Positions 1 to 8,500 of a stretch of 44,061 nucleotides of DNA are shown one piece after another. The notes beneath the pieces were generated by a model. That model was not told the DNA's origin and made no database searches. It saw only the letters and a program-made list of their open reading frames with translations. A program made the position numbers and the translations under genes. The first letter of the stretch is position 1. Every line of letters begins with the position of its first letter. This DNA is from Streptomyces oryzae (GTDB taxonomy: Bacteria; Actinomycetota; Actinomycetes; Streptomycetales; Streptomycetaceae), in contig NZ_JADKMA010000035.1 of the NCBI RefSeq assembly GCF_017676365.1, positions 1 to 44,061 of the forward strand, given 5' to 3'.

Positions 1-49
1 GGGGTCGGGGTTCGGGGAACGTCTCGGGGCCTCCCCCGCCCCGGCGCAG

Positions 50-79
50 CAGAGTCAGCCAGTTCAGAGTCAGCAGTTT
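50..79 (+). repeat. Tandem 15-nt repeat in the cold-shock gene leader
   Basis: CAGAGTCAGC occurs at 50-59 and 65-74, each followed by an AGTT-like tail, giving a 15-nt period. It lies 50-80 nt upstream of the cold-shock start codon, so it may belong to the 5' leader of that mRNA. No gene is visible in 1-130. Confidence 0.5.
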
Positions 80-130
80 CCAGCAGCCGCAGCCCGGTGC
101 ATCCGGACGAGTACGAGGACGAGGACAGAC

Positions 131-514
131 GTGCCTACCGGCAAGGTCAAGTGGTTCAACAGCGAGAAGGGCTTCGGCTTTCTCTCCCGCGACGACGGCG
201 GTGACGTCTTCGTGCACTCGTCGGTGCTCCCGGACGGCGTCGACGCGCTGAAGCCGGGCCAGCGCGTGGAGTTCGGCGTCGTCGCCGGACAGCGCGGCGA
301 CCAGGCGCTCTCCGTCACCCTGCTGGACCCGGCTCCCTCCGTCGCAGCAGCACAGCGCCGCAAGCCGGACGAGCTGGCCTCCATCGTGCAGGACCTGACG
401 ACACTGCTGGACGGCGTCTCCCAGTCCCTGGAACGCGGCCGCTACCCCGACAAGCAGCACGGCCGCAAAATCGCCGGCATGCTCCGCGCGGTAGCCGACC
501 AACTGGACGTCTGA
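131..514 (+). CDS. Cold-shock domain protein with C-terminal helical extension
   Basis: This 127-residue protein begins with a complete cold-shock (OB-fold) domain of about 66 residues. RNP1 (KGFGFL, residues 13-18) and RNP2 (VFVHSS, 26-31) are intact, so it should bind single-stranded nucleic acid in the cytoplasm. About 60 further residues, mostly charged and helical (75-127), make it nearly twice the length of a minimal CspA protein. The GTG start follows GAGGA about 7 nt upstream. It converges on mqnD across a 43-nt gap containing a hairpin. The domain is certain; the role of the C-terminal extension is unknown. Confidence 0.93.
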   Translation: MPTGKVKWFNSEKGFGFLSRDDGGDVFVHSSVLPDGVDALKPGQRVEFGVVAGQRGDQALSVTLLDPAPSVAAAQRRKPDELASIVQDLTTLLDGVSQSLERGRYPDKQHGRKIAGMLRAVADQLDV

Positions 515-525
515 CCCCCGCACCA

Positions 526-543
526 ACGGCGGAAGTCCGCCGT
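526..543. terminator. Bidirectional hairpin between the cold-shock gene and mqnD
   Basis: ACGGCGG-AAGT-CCGCCGT forms a perfect 7-bp stem with a 4-nt loop in the 43-nt gap between two convergent stop codons. There is no U-tract on either strand, as is usual for Streptomyces terminators. Confidence 0.55.
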
Positions 544-557
544 CGCGCGGGGCAGCG

Positions 558-1430
558 CTACGGAAAAGCCAGCGCCTCAGGCTCCAGGCCCGGCACAAGC
601 CCCTGCTCAGCAGCACGGGTGAGCAACCCGCGGACGGCGGCATAGCCGTCCGCGCCCAGCTCCTCCGTGAACTCGTTGACGTACAGCCCGATGTGCTGCT
701 CGGCCACCGCCGGGTCCATCTCCTGCGCGTGCTCCAGTACGTACGGCCGCGAAACGGACGGGTCCTGCCACGCCATCCGCACCGAGGTCCGGATGGCGTC
801 GGCCAGCGCCCGCAGCGTCCCGTCGCCGAGCGACCGCTTGGCGATGATCGCCCCCAGCGGGATCGGCAGCCCCGTCGTGGCCTCCCAGTGCTCACCCATG
901 TCGGCGAGGCTGTGCAGCCCGTACTCCTGGTAGGTGAACCGCGCCTCGTGGATGACGAGTCCGGCGTCCACCGCGCCGTCCCGTACCGCGGGCATGATCT
1001 CGTGGAACGGCAGCACCACGATCTCGCCCACCCCGCCGGGCACTTCGGTGGCGGCCCACAGCCGGAACAGCAGATACGCCGTCGAACGCTCGCTCGGCAC
1101 CGCGACCCGCTTGCCGCTCAGCGACGCGGGATCGTCCGCCTCCCTGGTGAGCACCAGCGGCCCGCAGCCCCGGCCCAGCGCCCCGCCGCACGGCAGCAGC
1201 GCGTACTCCTGGAGCACCCAGGGCAGTACGGCGTACGACACCTTCAGCACGTCCAGCTCGCCGCGCTCGGCCATGCCGTTGGTGACGTCGATGTCCGCGA
1301 ACGTCACCTCGGGCGGAGCCGCGCCGGGCACCCGTCCGTGCGCCCACGCGTCGAAGACGAACGTGTCGTTGGGGCAGGGCGAGTAGGCGATGGAGAGCGG
1401 CGCTGTTATGGCCTTCGTGTTCGTGTTCAT
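558..1430 (-). CDS. mqnD: 1,4-dihydroxy-6-naphthoate synthase (MqnD)
   Basis: The product cleaves cyclic dehypoxanthinyl futalosine to 1,4-dihydroxy-6-naphthoate in the futalosine route to menaquinone. The 290-residue protein has the MqnA/MqnD periplasmic-binding-protein fold. SPCPNDTF (residues 17-24) is the characteristic N-terminal motif, and the second lobe carries VPSERSTAYLLFRLW near 111-125 and HEARFTYQE near 161-169. Length is normal for the family. The ATG at 1430 follows AAGGACT. The gene starts 21 nt after the mqnB stop, so the two are very probably cotranscribed. Confidence 0.93.
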   Translation of the reverse strand: MNTNTKAITAPLSIAYSPCPNDTFVFDAWAHGRVPGAAPPEVTFADIDVTNGMAERGELDVLKVSYAVLPWVLQEYALLPCGGALGRGCGPLVLTREADDPASLSGKRVAVPSERSTAYLLFRLWAATEVPGGVGEIVVLPFHEIMPAVRDGAVDAGLVIHEARFTYQEYGLHSLADMGEHWEATTGLPIPLGAIIAKRSLGDGTLRALADAIRTSVRMAWQDPSVSRPYVLEHAQEMDPAVAEQHIGLYVNEFTEELGADGYAAVRGLLTRAAEQGLVPGLEPEALAFP

Positions 1431-1451
1431 GGTGAGTCCTTCTGCGCGGTG

Positions 1452-2114
1452 CTAGGGGACCAGCTTGCCGAAGGCGGTGGTGAGAGCCGCCAGCGCTTCG
1501 GGGATGCGCCAGGCCGCACGGTCCCTTGGCCCTACGGCGTTGGAGACGGCGCGCAGCTCCAGCACCGGCACCCCCTCGCCGTGTGCTGTCGCGGCCTCCG
1601 CGACGCCGAAGCCCTCCATCGCCTCAGCCGCCGCGCCCGGGTGCCGGGCCAGCAGCTGCTCGGCACGGTGCTGGGAGCCGGTGGTCGTGGAGACGCTCAG
1701 TACCGGTCCTGTGCGGGCGCCGGTCGCCTCGGCCGCTTCCCGTACCAGCTCGGGCGGCGGGAGGTGTTCGGCGGTGCCGAAGCCCAGCAGGCTGACGGAG
1801 GCGAAGCCGTCCGGGGTCTCGGCGCCCAGGTCGGCGGCGACGATGCGGTCGGCGACGACGGTGTCGCCGACGTCGATGCCGTTCGCCGCGAAGCCGCCGC
1901 TGATGCCGGTGACGATCACCAGGTCGTAGGGGTTCGACTGATGGGCGGCGGTGACCAGCGCCGTGGCGGTCGCCGCTGCTGCCGCCGCCGGGCCCACGCC
2001 GCCGGCCAGCACATCGAGGTGCGGGGCGCGGCCGCCGCCGGTCGCGGCCAGTACGGCCTCGCGCTCGGCGGGGACCGCCGCGACCACCAGCACGCGTCGG
2101 TACGTTCCCAGCAT
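1452..2114 (-). CDS. mqnB: Futalosine hydrolase (MqnB)
   Basis: The product removes hypoxanthine from futalosine, the step before MqnC and MqnD in menaquinone synthesis. The 220-residue protein belongs to the nucleoside phosphorylase/hydrolase superfamily. VIVTGISGGF and IDVGDTVVAD form the sugar and phosphate-side loops, and EAMEGFGVAEAA contains the acidic Met-Glu region that contacts the nucleoside. The ATG at 2114 follows GAGGAGG. It lies between a DUF2771 gene 27 nt upstream and mqnD 21 nt downstream on the same strand. MqnA, MqnE and MqnC are not in this window. Confidence 0.92.
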   Translation of the reverse strand: MLGTYRRVLVVAAVPAEREAVLAATGGGRAPHLDVLAGGVGPAAAAAATATALVTAAHQSNPYDLVIVTGISGGFAANGIDVGDTVVADRIVAADLGAETPDGFASVSLLGFGTAEHLPPPELVREAAEATGARTGPVLSVSTTTGSQHRAEQLLARHPGAAAEAMEGFGVAEAATAHGEGVPVLELRAVSNAVGPRDRAAWRIPEALAALTTAFGKLVP

Positions 2115-2141
2115 GCGGCTCCTCCTCGGGGAAGAGAGGGG

Positions 2142-2687
2142 CTACTCGCCTGCGGTGTTCTTCAGGTTGACGTGCCAGATGCCGTTGAAGTCGCCGCCGG
2201 AGGACTGCACGACGGTCACCCGCACCTTCTTCCTCGGTGCCGAGGGCTGGCCGGAGGGCGACTGCTCCGTGAAGAACGCCTCGCCGGGGAAGGAGTAGTA
2301 GGTCTTCTTCAGCGGCTGGGAGAGCACGGCGTCGCCGTTGACGAGGACGAGCCAGCCGGCGTCGGCGGTCTTCGGGTCGACGCCGATCCGCAGCTTGTCG
2401 CCTGCCCCGACGGAGATCGTCTTGTCGGCCGGCTTGGCCAGGCACTTGCGCAGTTCGCCCTTGGGGCGGCCCTTCCCGTTGACGTAGGGGATGGCCTTCC
2501 CGTCGTCGTAGCAGGCGGCTTCGGTGGAGACCGAGTCGCTGCCGACCGTCGCGGTCATCATCGGGCGCGGTTCCTCGCACGCCGAGAGGGTGACGAGGCC
2601 GAGCGAGACGGCACCGAGGGCGGTGGCGGTGCGCACGCCCCGCCGCGACTGTGACGACATGCGGCCCTGCCGCGCGAGCTTGCTCAT
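2142..2687 (-). CDS. DUF2771 lipoprotein
   Basis: This 181-residue protein has a basic N-terminus, a hydrophobic stretch (about 22-35) and a lipobox ending LSAC, so it should be a lipid-anchored surface protein. The mature part is beta-rich with paired Cys residues (ACYDDG... and RKCLAKP), matching actinobacterial DUF2771. It lies 27 nt upstream of mqnB, and its function is unknown. A TAGCCT hexamer 6 nt before the ATG suggests a leaderless transcript. A Met at codon 10 is an alternative start that would still leave a full signal peptide. Confidence 0.82.
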   Translation of the reverse strand: MSKLARQGRMSSQSRRGVRTATALGAVSLGLVTLSACEEPRPMMTATVGSDSVSTEAACYDDGKAIPYVNGKGRPKGELRKCLAKPADKTISVGAGDKLRIGVDPKTADAGWLVLVNGDAVLSQPLKKTYYSFPGEAFFTEQSPSGQPSAPRKKVRVTVVQSSGGDFNGIWHVNLKNTAGE

Positions 2688-2779
2688 GCGGGCAGGCTAT
2701 CGGGCCCGCACCGCGGTGGGACGCGGGGGTGCGGCGTGCCCCGCGGAGCTTGTGCCGGTGAGAGGGTGCCCCTGTCCGT

Positions 2780-2843
2780 CGTCCGCAGTCTGCGGGTCTC
2801 TTGTGGCTTGTCGCCCAGTTCCCCGCGCCCCTTCGGGGCGCAT
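2780..2843 (-). repeat. Dispersed double-hairpin repeat, family 1, copy a
   Basis: Read on the minus strand it contains GCGCCCCGAAGGGGCGC, then GGGGAACTG, then a CCACA element and a second small CCGCA/TGCGG hairpin. It shares its core and order with copies at 5470-5527 and 30567-30625. It lies just downstream of the MFS gene in the direction of transcription, so it could act as a 3' hairpin or terminator. Confidence 0.75.
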
Positions 2844-2865
2844 CTCTTCCGGGCGTGTTTCTTCC

Positions 2866-4254
2866 CTACGCCGCACGGGGGTGCGGCGTGCCGCGGCGGG
2901 CGGCGCCCAGCAGGCCGCGTACGGAGGTGATCACCCCGGCGGCCACCACCGCCGCCGCGACGCCCATGCCCAGCCGGCCGATCAGTGGCAGCGCCATGGC
3001 GAGGGCGCCGCCGGCGACCCAGGACATCTGCATCAGCGTCTCGGAGCGCGCGAAGGCGGAGGTGCGCACCTGATCGGGGACGTCGCGCTGGATGAGGGCG
3101 TCCAGTGAGAGTTTGCCGAGTGCCTGCACGATCCCGGCGGTGGCGGCGACGGCCGTGACGGTCGCGGTGCCGTACAGCGCGACCGCGACGAGCGCTGCGC
3201 CGAGTGCGCAGAACAGCACGCAGATGATGATCACCTCCGGGCCGCGGGCACGCAGCCAGGCGCCGATCGCGGTGCCCAGCGCATTGCCCGCGCCTGCGGC
3301 GACCCCGACGAACCCCAAGGAGACGACGGCCCCCAGTCCCTCGAAAGGGTGCTCGCGCAGGAGGAAGGCCAGAAAGAACGTGAGAAAGCCGGAGAGCGCG
3401 CGCAGGGAGGAGTTGGCGAGCAGCGCACTGAGGACGGAGACTCCGACCGTCCGCAGCCCGGGCCGGGGGCCGCGCTGCTGCTCGGCCGGTGTCTCCTGCG
3501 CCGTGGGCGCCAGCCGCGCAGGCCGCTCGCCCTTGGCGGAGTCGACCTTGTGGTCGAGGGAGAACGAGAGGAACGTCCCCACGAGGAACACCGCGAAAGC
3601 CCCGTACAGCGGCCACCGCTCGCCCAGCAGATGCAGTCCGGCCCCGGCGGGTGCGGCGGCACCGGTGGCCAGCAGCCCGGCGAGCGTGACCCGGGAATTG
3701 GCCTTGACCAGCGAGATCCGCGGCGGCAGCAGGCGCGGCACCACGGCGGAGCGGACCACTCCGTACGCCTTGGAGGAGACGAGCACCCCCAGCGCCGCCG
3801 GGTACAGCTCCAGCCCGCCCGTCGCCACGGCGCCCGCCATGGTCAGCGCGAGCAGCGCGCGGGTCAGCATCGCGGCGGCCATCGCGGCGCGCCGCCCGTG
3901 CGGGATGCGGTCCAGCAGCGGGCCGATCACGGGCGCGAGGAGGGCGAACGGCGCCATCGTCACGGCCAGGTACAGCGCCACCCGGCCGCGGGCCTCACCC
4001 GTGGGGACGGAGAAGAAGACGGTGGAGGCGAGCGCCACCGTGACGAGCATGTCGCCGGCCGAGTTGACGGCGTGCAGCTCGATCAGCTTGCCGAGCCCGG
4101 ATTCGCCCGCTCCCTCGGCGTGCGTGGCCCGGCGGATGCGGCGGGCCAGTGCGACAGGCGGGCGGCGCAGCGCACCAGCGGCGCGCCCCGCGGCGCGTCC
4201 CACGCCGCGGAGTTTGCCGCGTGTGCTGCGTTTGCCGGGCTTGTCGACAGGCAC
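2866..4254 (-). CDS. Major facilitator superfamily transporter
   Basis: This is a 462-residue integral membrane protein. A basic N-terminal tail of about 50 residues precedes roughly 12 hydrophobic segments, with a charged central loop (DHKVDSAKGERPARL...) between the two halves. GPLLDRIPHGRR between helices 2 and 3 resembles the MFS signature loop. The substrate cannot be told from sequence. I chose GTG at 4254 because the open frame upstream runs antisense into the DUF3027 gene, and CACACT lies 6 nt before it as a possible leaderless -10 box. It diverges from the DUF3027 gene. Confidence 0.83.
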   Translation of the reverse strand: MPVDKPGKRSTRGKLRGVGRAAGRAAGALRRPPVALARRIRRATHAEGAGESGLGKLIELHAVNSAGDMLVTVALASTVFFSVPTGEARGRVALYLAVTMAPFALLAPVIGPLLDRIPHGRRAAMAAAMLTRALLALTMAGAVATGGLELYPAALGVLVSSKAYGVVRSAVVPRLLPPRISLVKANSRVTLAGLLATGAAAPAGAGLHLLGERWPLYGAFAVFLVGTFLSFSLDHKVDSAKGERPARLAPTAQETPAEQQRGPRPGLRTVGVSVLSALLANSSLRALSGFLTFFLAFLLREHPFEGLGAVVSLGFVGVAAGAGNALGTAIGAWLRARGPEVIIICVLFCALGAALVAVALYGTATVTAVAATAGIVQALGKLSLDALIQRDVPDQVRTSAFARSETLMQMSWVAGGALAMALPLIGRLGMGVAAAVVAAGVITSVRGLLGAARRGTPHPRAA

Positions 4255-4368
4255 GCCGTCAGTGTGCCCCGAAACACGCCGTTCAGTTCCCTCCCGCTCT
4301 CCTCGCGTCCGCGGGTCCCGGGCGTGCGGGGACGGCTGGCTGCGGATTCCCCGGGTGACCCCGTGGGG

Positions 4369-4394
4369 TAGCGTGGGTGAACGGTGCGCACCGT
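4369..4394 (+). promoter_or_regulatory. Putative -10 box and palindromic operator before the DUF3027 gene
   Basis: TAGCGT at 4369-4374 fits a -10 hexamer. ACGGTGCGCACCGT at 4381-4394 is a perfect 14-bp palindrome at the expected transcription start. The 286-nt divergent region 4255-4540 holds no other recognisable element. The binding protein is unknown. Confidence 0.4.
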
Positions 4395-4529
4395 ATGGCC
4401 TTTGAGCGCGGGCGCGGACGTCGCAGCGGCCACCAGGTCCCGCTCCGTCCCCGACCCCGCCCCTCCACTCGTGGCCGTATGGGCAGCGCACGCCGACAAC
4501 GGCGCGACGGCGTAGGAGAGACGATTCTT

Positions 4530-4544
4530 GTGAGTGCTGCATGA
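4530..4544 (+). promoter_or_regulatory. Four-codon leader mini-ORF overlapping the DUF3027 start
   Basis: GTG AGT GCT GCA TGA begins 11 nt after AGGAG (4514-4518). Its stop codon overlaps the ATG of the next gene as ATGA. The first 11 nt nearly duplicate the gene's own start (GTGAGTGCTGC against ATGAGTGCCGC, 9 of 11 identical). The real ATG is thus about 22 nt from the only Shine-Dalgarno sequence, which suggests translational coupling. Confidence 0.45.
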
Positions 4545-5374
4545 GTGCCGCGACGCGGAGTACGAGCCGTGGCGCGCGGAGCCGGCGCGCCCTCGACAGA
4601 CTGTGTGCGGAGGCCGTCGAGCTGGCACGGGCCGCGGCCGAGGAAGCGGCCGCGCCCGGCACCGTCGGCGCCTGGCTCGAAGCCGTCGCCGACGCCCACG
4701 CCGACCGTGTGGCCACCCATTTCTTCGAGGCGAACGAGCCGGGGTACCGGGGGTGGCGCTGGGCGGTGACCGTCGCGCGGGCCTCCCGCGCCAAGAACGT
4801 GACCGTCGACGAGTCCGTGCTGGTGCCGGGGCCCGACGCGCTGCTGGCCCCCGAGTGGGTGCCCTGGAGCGAGCGGCTGCGCCCCGGCGACCTGGGCCCC
4901 GGGGACCTGCTGCCCACCGACGCCGACGACCTGCGGCTGGAGCCCGGCTACTCCGGTGCCGAGGCGCCGCCGGCCGACTCGGCCGTCGCCGAGGAGGGGA
5001 CCGAGGCGCGGGGCCCCTCCCGCGCCGCCATCGGCGCCGTCGCCGAGGAACTGGGCATGGGGCGGCCCCGGGTGCTCTCCCGGTACGGGCTGCACGCTGC
5101 GGCCGACCGCTGGGAGGAGTCGCACGGCCCCAAGACACCGATGGCCCAGGCGGCCCCCGCCAGCTGTATGAGCTGCGGCTTCCTGGTGCCGCTCGCGGGG
5201 TCGCTGCGGCAGGCGTTCGGGGTGTGCGCGAACGAGTACAGCCCCGCCGACGGCCATGTCGTCTCCCTCGCGTTCGGCTGCGGCGGGCACTCCGAGGCTG
5301 CGGTGATGCCGCGTACGCCCCAGCCTCCGCCGCCGGTGATCGACGAAACTGTCGCGGACCCGTTCGGCGACTGA
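4541..5374 (+). CDS. DUF3027 protein with a Cys-rich C-terminal motif
   Basis: This 277-residue protein matches actinobacterial DUF3027. The N-terminal half is helical and acidic, with WRWAVTVARASRAKNVTVDE (73-92) and LLAPEWVPWSERLRPGDLGPGDLLPT (101-126) as conserved blocks. The C-terminal half carries Cys209, Cys212, Cys229, Cys247 and His250, spaced as CxxC, a single C and CGGH, which may bind zinc. No enzymatic residues are recognisable and the function is unknown. It precedes the sacsin-type ATPase gene on the same strand, but the 206 nt between them are filled with repeats. Confidence 0.82.
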   Translation: MSAATRSTSRGARSRRALDRLCAEAVELARAAAEEAAAPGTVGAWLEAVADAHADRVATHFFEANEPGYRGWRWAVTVARASRAKNVTVDESVLVPGPDALLAPEWVPWSERLRPGDLGPGDLLPTDADDLRLEPGYSGAEAPPADSAVAEEGTEARGPSRAAIGAVAEELGMGRPRVLSRYGLHAAADRWEESHGPKTPMAQAAPASCMSCGFLVPLAGSLRQAFGVCANEYSPADGHVVSLAFGCGGHSEAAVMPRTPQPPPPVIDETVADPFGD

Positions 5375-5411
5375 GGCTTGCCCTCTGGATCTCGCGTACC
5401 CCGCGAGGGGG

Positions 5412-5456
5412 CTGCGCTTGCCCACCCTGCGCCCCTGGCGCAGACTGCCCAAGCTT
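5412..5456 (-). repeat. Dispersed repeat, family 2, copy a (uninterrupted)
   Basis: CTGCGCTTGCCCACCCTG (5412-5429) and GCAGACTGCCCAAGCTT (5440-5456) are the exact reverse complements of the two arms at 19575-19592 and 19519-19535. Here the arms are 10 nt apart; in the other copy they are separated by 39 nt. Confidence 0.7.
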
Positions 5457-5469
5457 GCGGGAGCAGTTG

Positions 5470-5527
5470 CGCCCCGAAGGGGCGCGGGGAACTGCGCGAG
5501 CAACCACAGCGCACCCGCAGGTGCGGA
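5470..5527 (+). repeat. Dispersed double-hairpin repeat, family 1, copy b
   Basis: It contains CGCCCCGAAGGGGCGC, GGGGAACTGCGCGAG, CAACCACAGCGCACCCGCAG and a CCGCA-gg-TGCGG hairpin. It fills most of the DUF3027-to-ATPase gap together with the adjoining family 2 repeat, in the same direction as transcription. Confidence 0.75.
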
Positions 5528-5580
5528 CGGCGCGTAACGGGGGTCAAGGGGAGGATGCACATGCCGAGGAGGCCAGCCTC

Positions 5581-8500
5581 GTGAGGGACACGTTCGGGAC
5601 CGAACGACTGCGGCAAAGCGTGCTGGACGCCTGGAAGGCGTCCAGCGCCCGCTTTCGGGAGGACGCCAACGCCGAGCAGGATCTCGCGCTGGGCGGCTAC
5701 CGGGACCGGCTGGTGGTGGAGCTGGCCCAGAACGCTTCGGACGCCGCGGCCCGCGCGGGGGTGCCGGGGCGGCTCCGGCTCACCCTGGCCGGGTCAACCC
5801 TGACCGCGGCCAACACGGGTGAGCCGCTGGACGCCGCGGGCGTCGAGTCGCTGTCCACGCTGCGTGCCTCCGCCAAGCGCGCCGAGACCGACCGGGGCGC
5901 CGTGGGCCGCTTCGGCGTCGGCTTCTCGGCGGTGCTGGCCGTCACCGACGAGCCCGCCGTCACCACCTTGGGGGGTGACGGTGTGCGCTGGTCGCTGGCG
6001 GAGGCCCGGGAGCTGACCCGGCAGACCGCCGCCGCCAACCCCGAACTCGCGGAAGAGCTCGACCGGCGCGAGGGGCACGTACCGCTGCTGCGGCTGCCGT
6101 TCCCCGCGCCGTACGAGGAGTCCGCCGTGCCCGCCGGGTACGACACCGCCGTACTGCTCCCGCTGCGGGACGAGGCGGCGCTGGCACTGACCCGGCGGCT
6201 GCTGGCTGCCGTGGACGACGCGCTGCTGCTCGCGCTGCCCGGCCTGGCCGAGGTCGTCATCGAGACCGGCGAAGGACCGGCCCGGACCCTCACCCGGTAC
6301 GAGGAGGACGGCTACGTCCGGATCGAGGACTCGGCAGCGGGTGCCACCAGGTGGCGGCTGGCGGGCGACAGCGGCGTCGCCGGCCCGGAACTGCTCGCCG
6401 ACCGCCCCGTGGAGGAGCGGGCCAGGCCCGGCTGGTCGGTGACGTGGGCAGTGCCGGTGGACGGCGAGGGCGCCCCCGCCAAGCCGCGTACGGCGGCGTG
6501 TCTGCATGCGCCGACGCCCACCGACGAGCCGCTGGGCTTTCCCGCGCTGCTGCTCGGCTCCTTCCCGCTGGAGCCCTCCCGGCGCCATGTGGCGCCCGGC
6601 CCGCTGACCCGCTTTCTGCTGGCCCGCGCCGCCGACGCGTACGCGGCGCTGCTGCGCGACTGGCGGCCGGTGGCCACCAGCACCGTCGACCTGGTGCCAG
6701 GGCCGCTCGGCGCGGGTGAACTCGACGGCGAGCTGCGCGCCCTGGTGCTGGAACGGCTCCCGGAGGTCCCGTTCCTGGCGAGCGCGGCCACCGGGCGCGG
6801 GGACGAAGCCGGGGCAGGGGAGCCATACGCGCTCCGGCCGCGCGATGCCGAGATCGTCGAGGGCGCGGGCGCAGCGACGGTCGCCGTCATGGCCGAGCTC
6901 TTCCCCAGCCTGCTGCCCGCAGGACTGGAGCGCCGCACCGAGCTGCGCGTCCTGGAGGTGCCCCGCGTCCCGCTGGGCGAGGCCATCGACCGGCTCACCG
7001 GCGTCGAGCGGGAGCCGGGCTGGTGGTGGCGGCTGTACGACTCCCTCGCCGGCGTCGACCCCGACCGGCTGACCGGGCTGCCGGTACCGCTGGCCGACGG
7101 CCGGACCACGGTCGGGCCGCGCCATGTGCTGCTGCCGCTGCCGGACGGCGCAGTTCCGCCCGAGAAGCTCGCCCGCCTCGGTCTGAAGGCAGCGCACCCG
7201 GACGCCGTGCATCCACTGCTGGAGAAACTGGGCGCCACCCCGGCCACCCCACGCGCCGTGCTGACGACCCCTCAGGTACGGGCCGCGGTCGCCGCCTCGC
7301 TGGACGCGGAGGAGGCGTGGGACGACGGTGCCGACGCCGGTGCCCTGGACCCGGACGAACTGATCGAGACCGTCCTCGGCCTGGTGCGGGACGCGCACCT
7401 CGCACCCGGCGACGAGCCGTGGCTGGGCGCCCTGGCGCTGCCGGACGAGGACGGGGAACCGGCGCCCGCCGCCGAACTGGTCTACCCCGGCTCCGCGTTC
7501 GCGCGCGTACTGCGCGAGGGCGAACTGGCCGCCTGCGATCCGCAGCTGGCCGAACGCTGGGGCGAAGCGCCGCTGACCGCGGTCGGCGTACAGGCGGACT
7601 TCGCGCTGGTGCGCGCGGAGGACGTGGTGCTGGACCCGGACGGCTTCGAGCCCCGGGACGGCGACTACCCCGAGCCCGACGACGCGGGGCTGCTCGACGC
7701 TGTCGACGTGTGGTGCGAGGACGTGCTGGACCAGCTGGCGGTGGATGGCGACACCGCCGACACCGCAGCCTCCGTACCACCGGTGGCACTCGAACTGCTG
7801 GCCGTGCGCGACCTCGACCTGGTCGACGACGCGCACTGGCCCGAGGCCCTGGCGATGCTGGCGCGTCCGCCGCTGCGGGACGCGCTGGTCGCGCCGGTGC
7901 GGGTGCGGCTGGGCGACGGCACGGTCACCGACGTACGCCCGTACACCGCCTGGTGGCTGCGCGGCCACCCGGTGCTGGACGGCCGCCGCCCCGCGGGGCT
8001 GCGTGCTGCGGGGGGCGACCCGCTGCTGCGCGGTCTGTACGAGGAGGCCGACCCGGGTGAGGTCACCGACGAGCGGGTGCTGCGCGCGCTCGGCGTCCGT
8101 ACGACGGCCGGGGCACTGCTCGCCGAGCCGGGCGGCCCCGCCGAACTGCTGCGCAGGCTGGCCGACCCCGAGCTCCCGGTCGGCCCCGCGCAACTGCACG
8201 GCCTCCACACCCTGCTGGCCACGGCCGGGCTCGACCCCGCCGAGGTCACGCTGCCCGACGAACTGCGCGCGGTGCGGGAGGGGACGACGACGGTGGTGGA
8301 CGCGGCCGAGGCGCTGGTCGCTGACGCGCCCGACGTGCTGCCCCTGGTGCGGGACCAGGCGCTGCTGCCGGTGGCACCGCAGCACGCCGGGGAACTGGCC
8401 GCCCTGCTGGAGGTACGGCGCGCGAGCGACGCGGCCGCCCAGCTGCTGCCCGAGTCGGCGGGCACCGAGCGCACGGTGCCCGCCGTCGTACGGGAACTGC

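Noticed and set aside
693..2654. 653-residue plus-strand reading frame
   Set aside because: It lies antisense to mqnD, mqnB and DUF2771, which all match known families; high GC makes such long shadow frames common.
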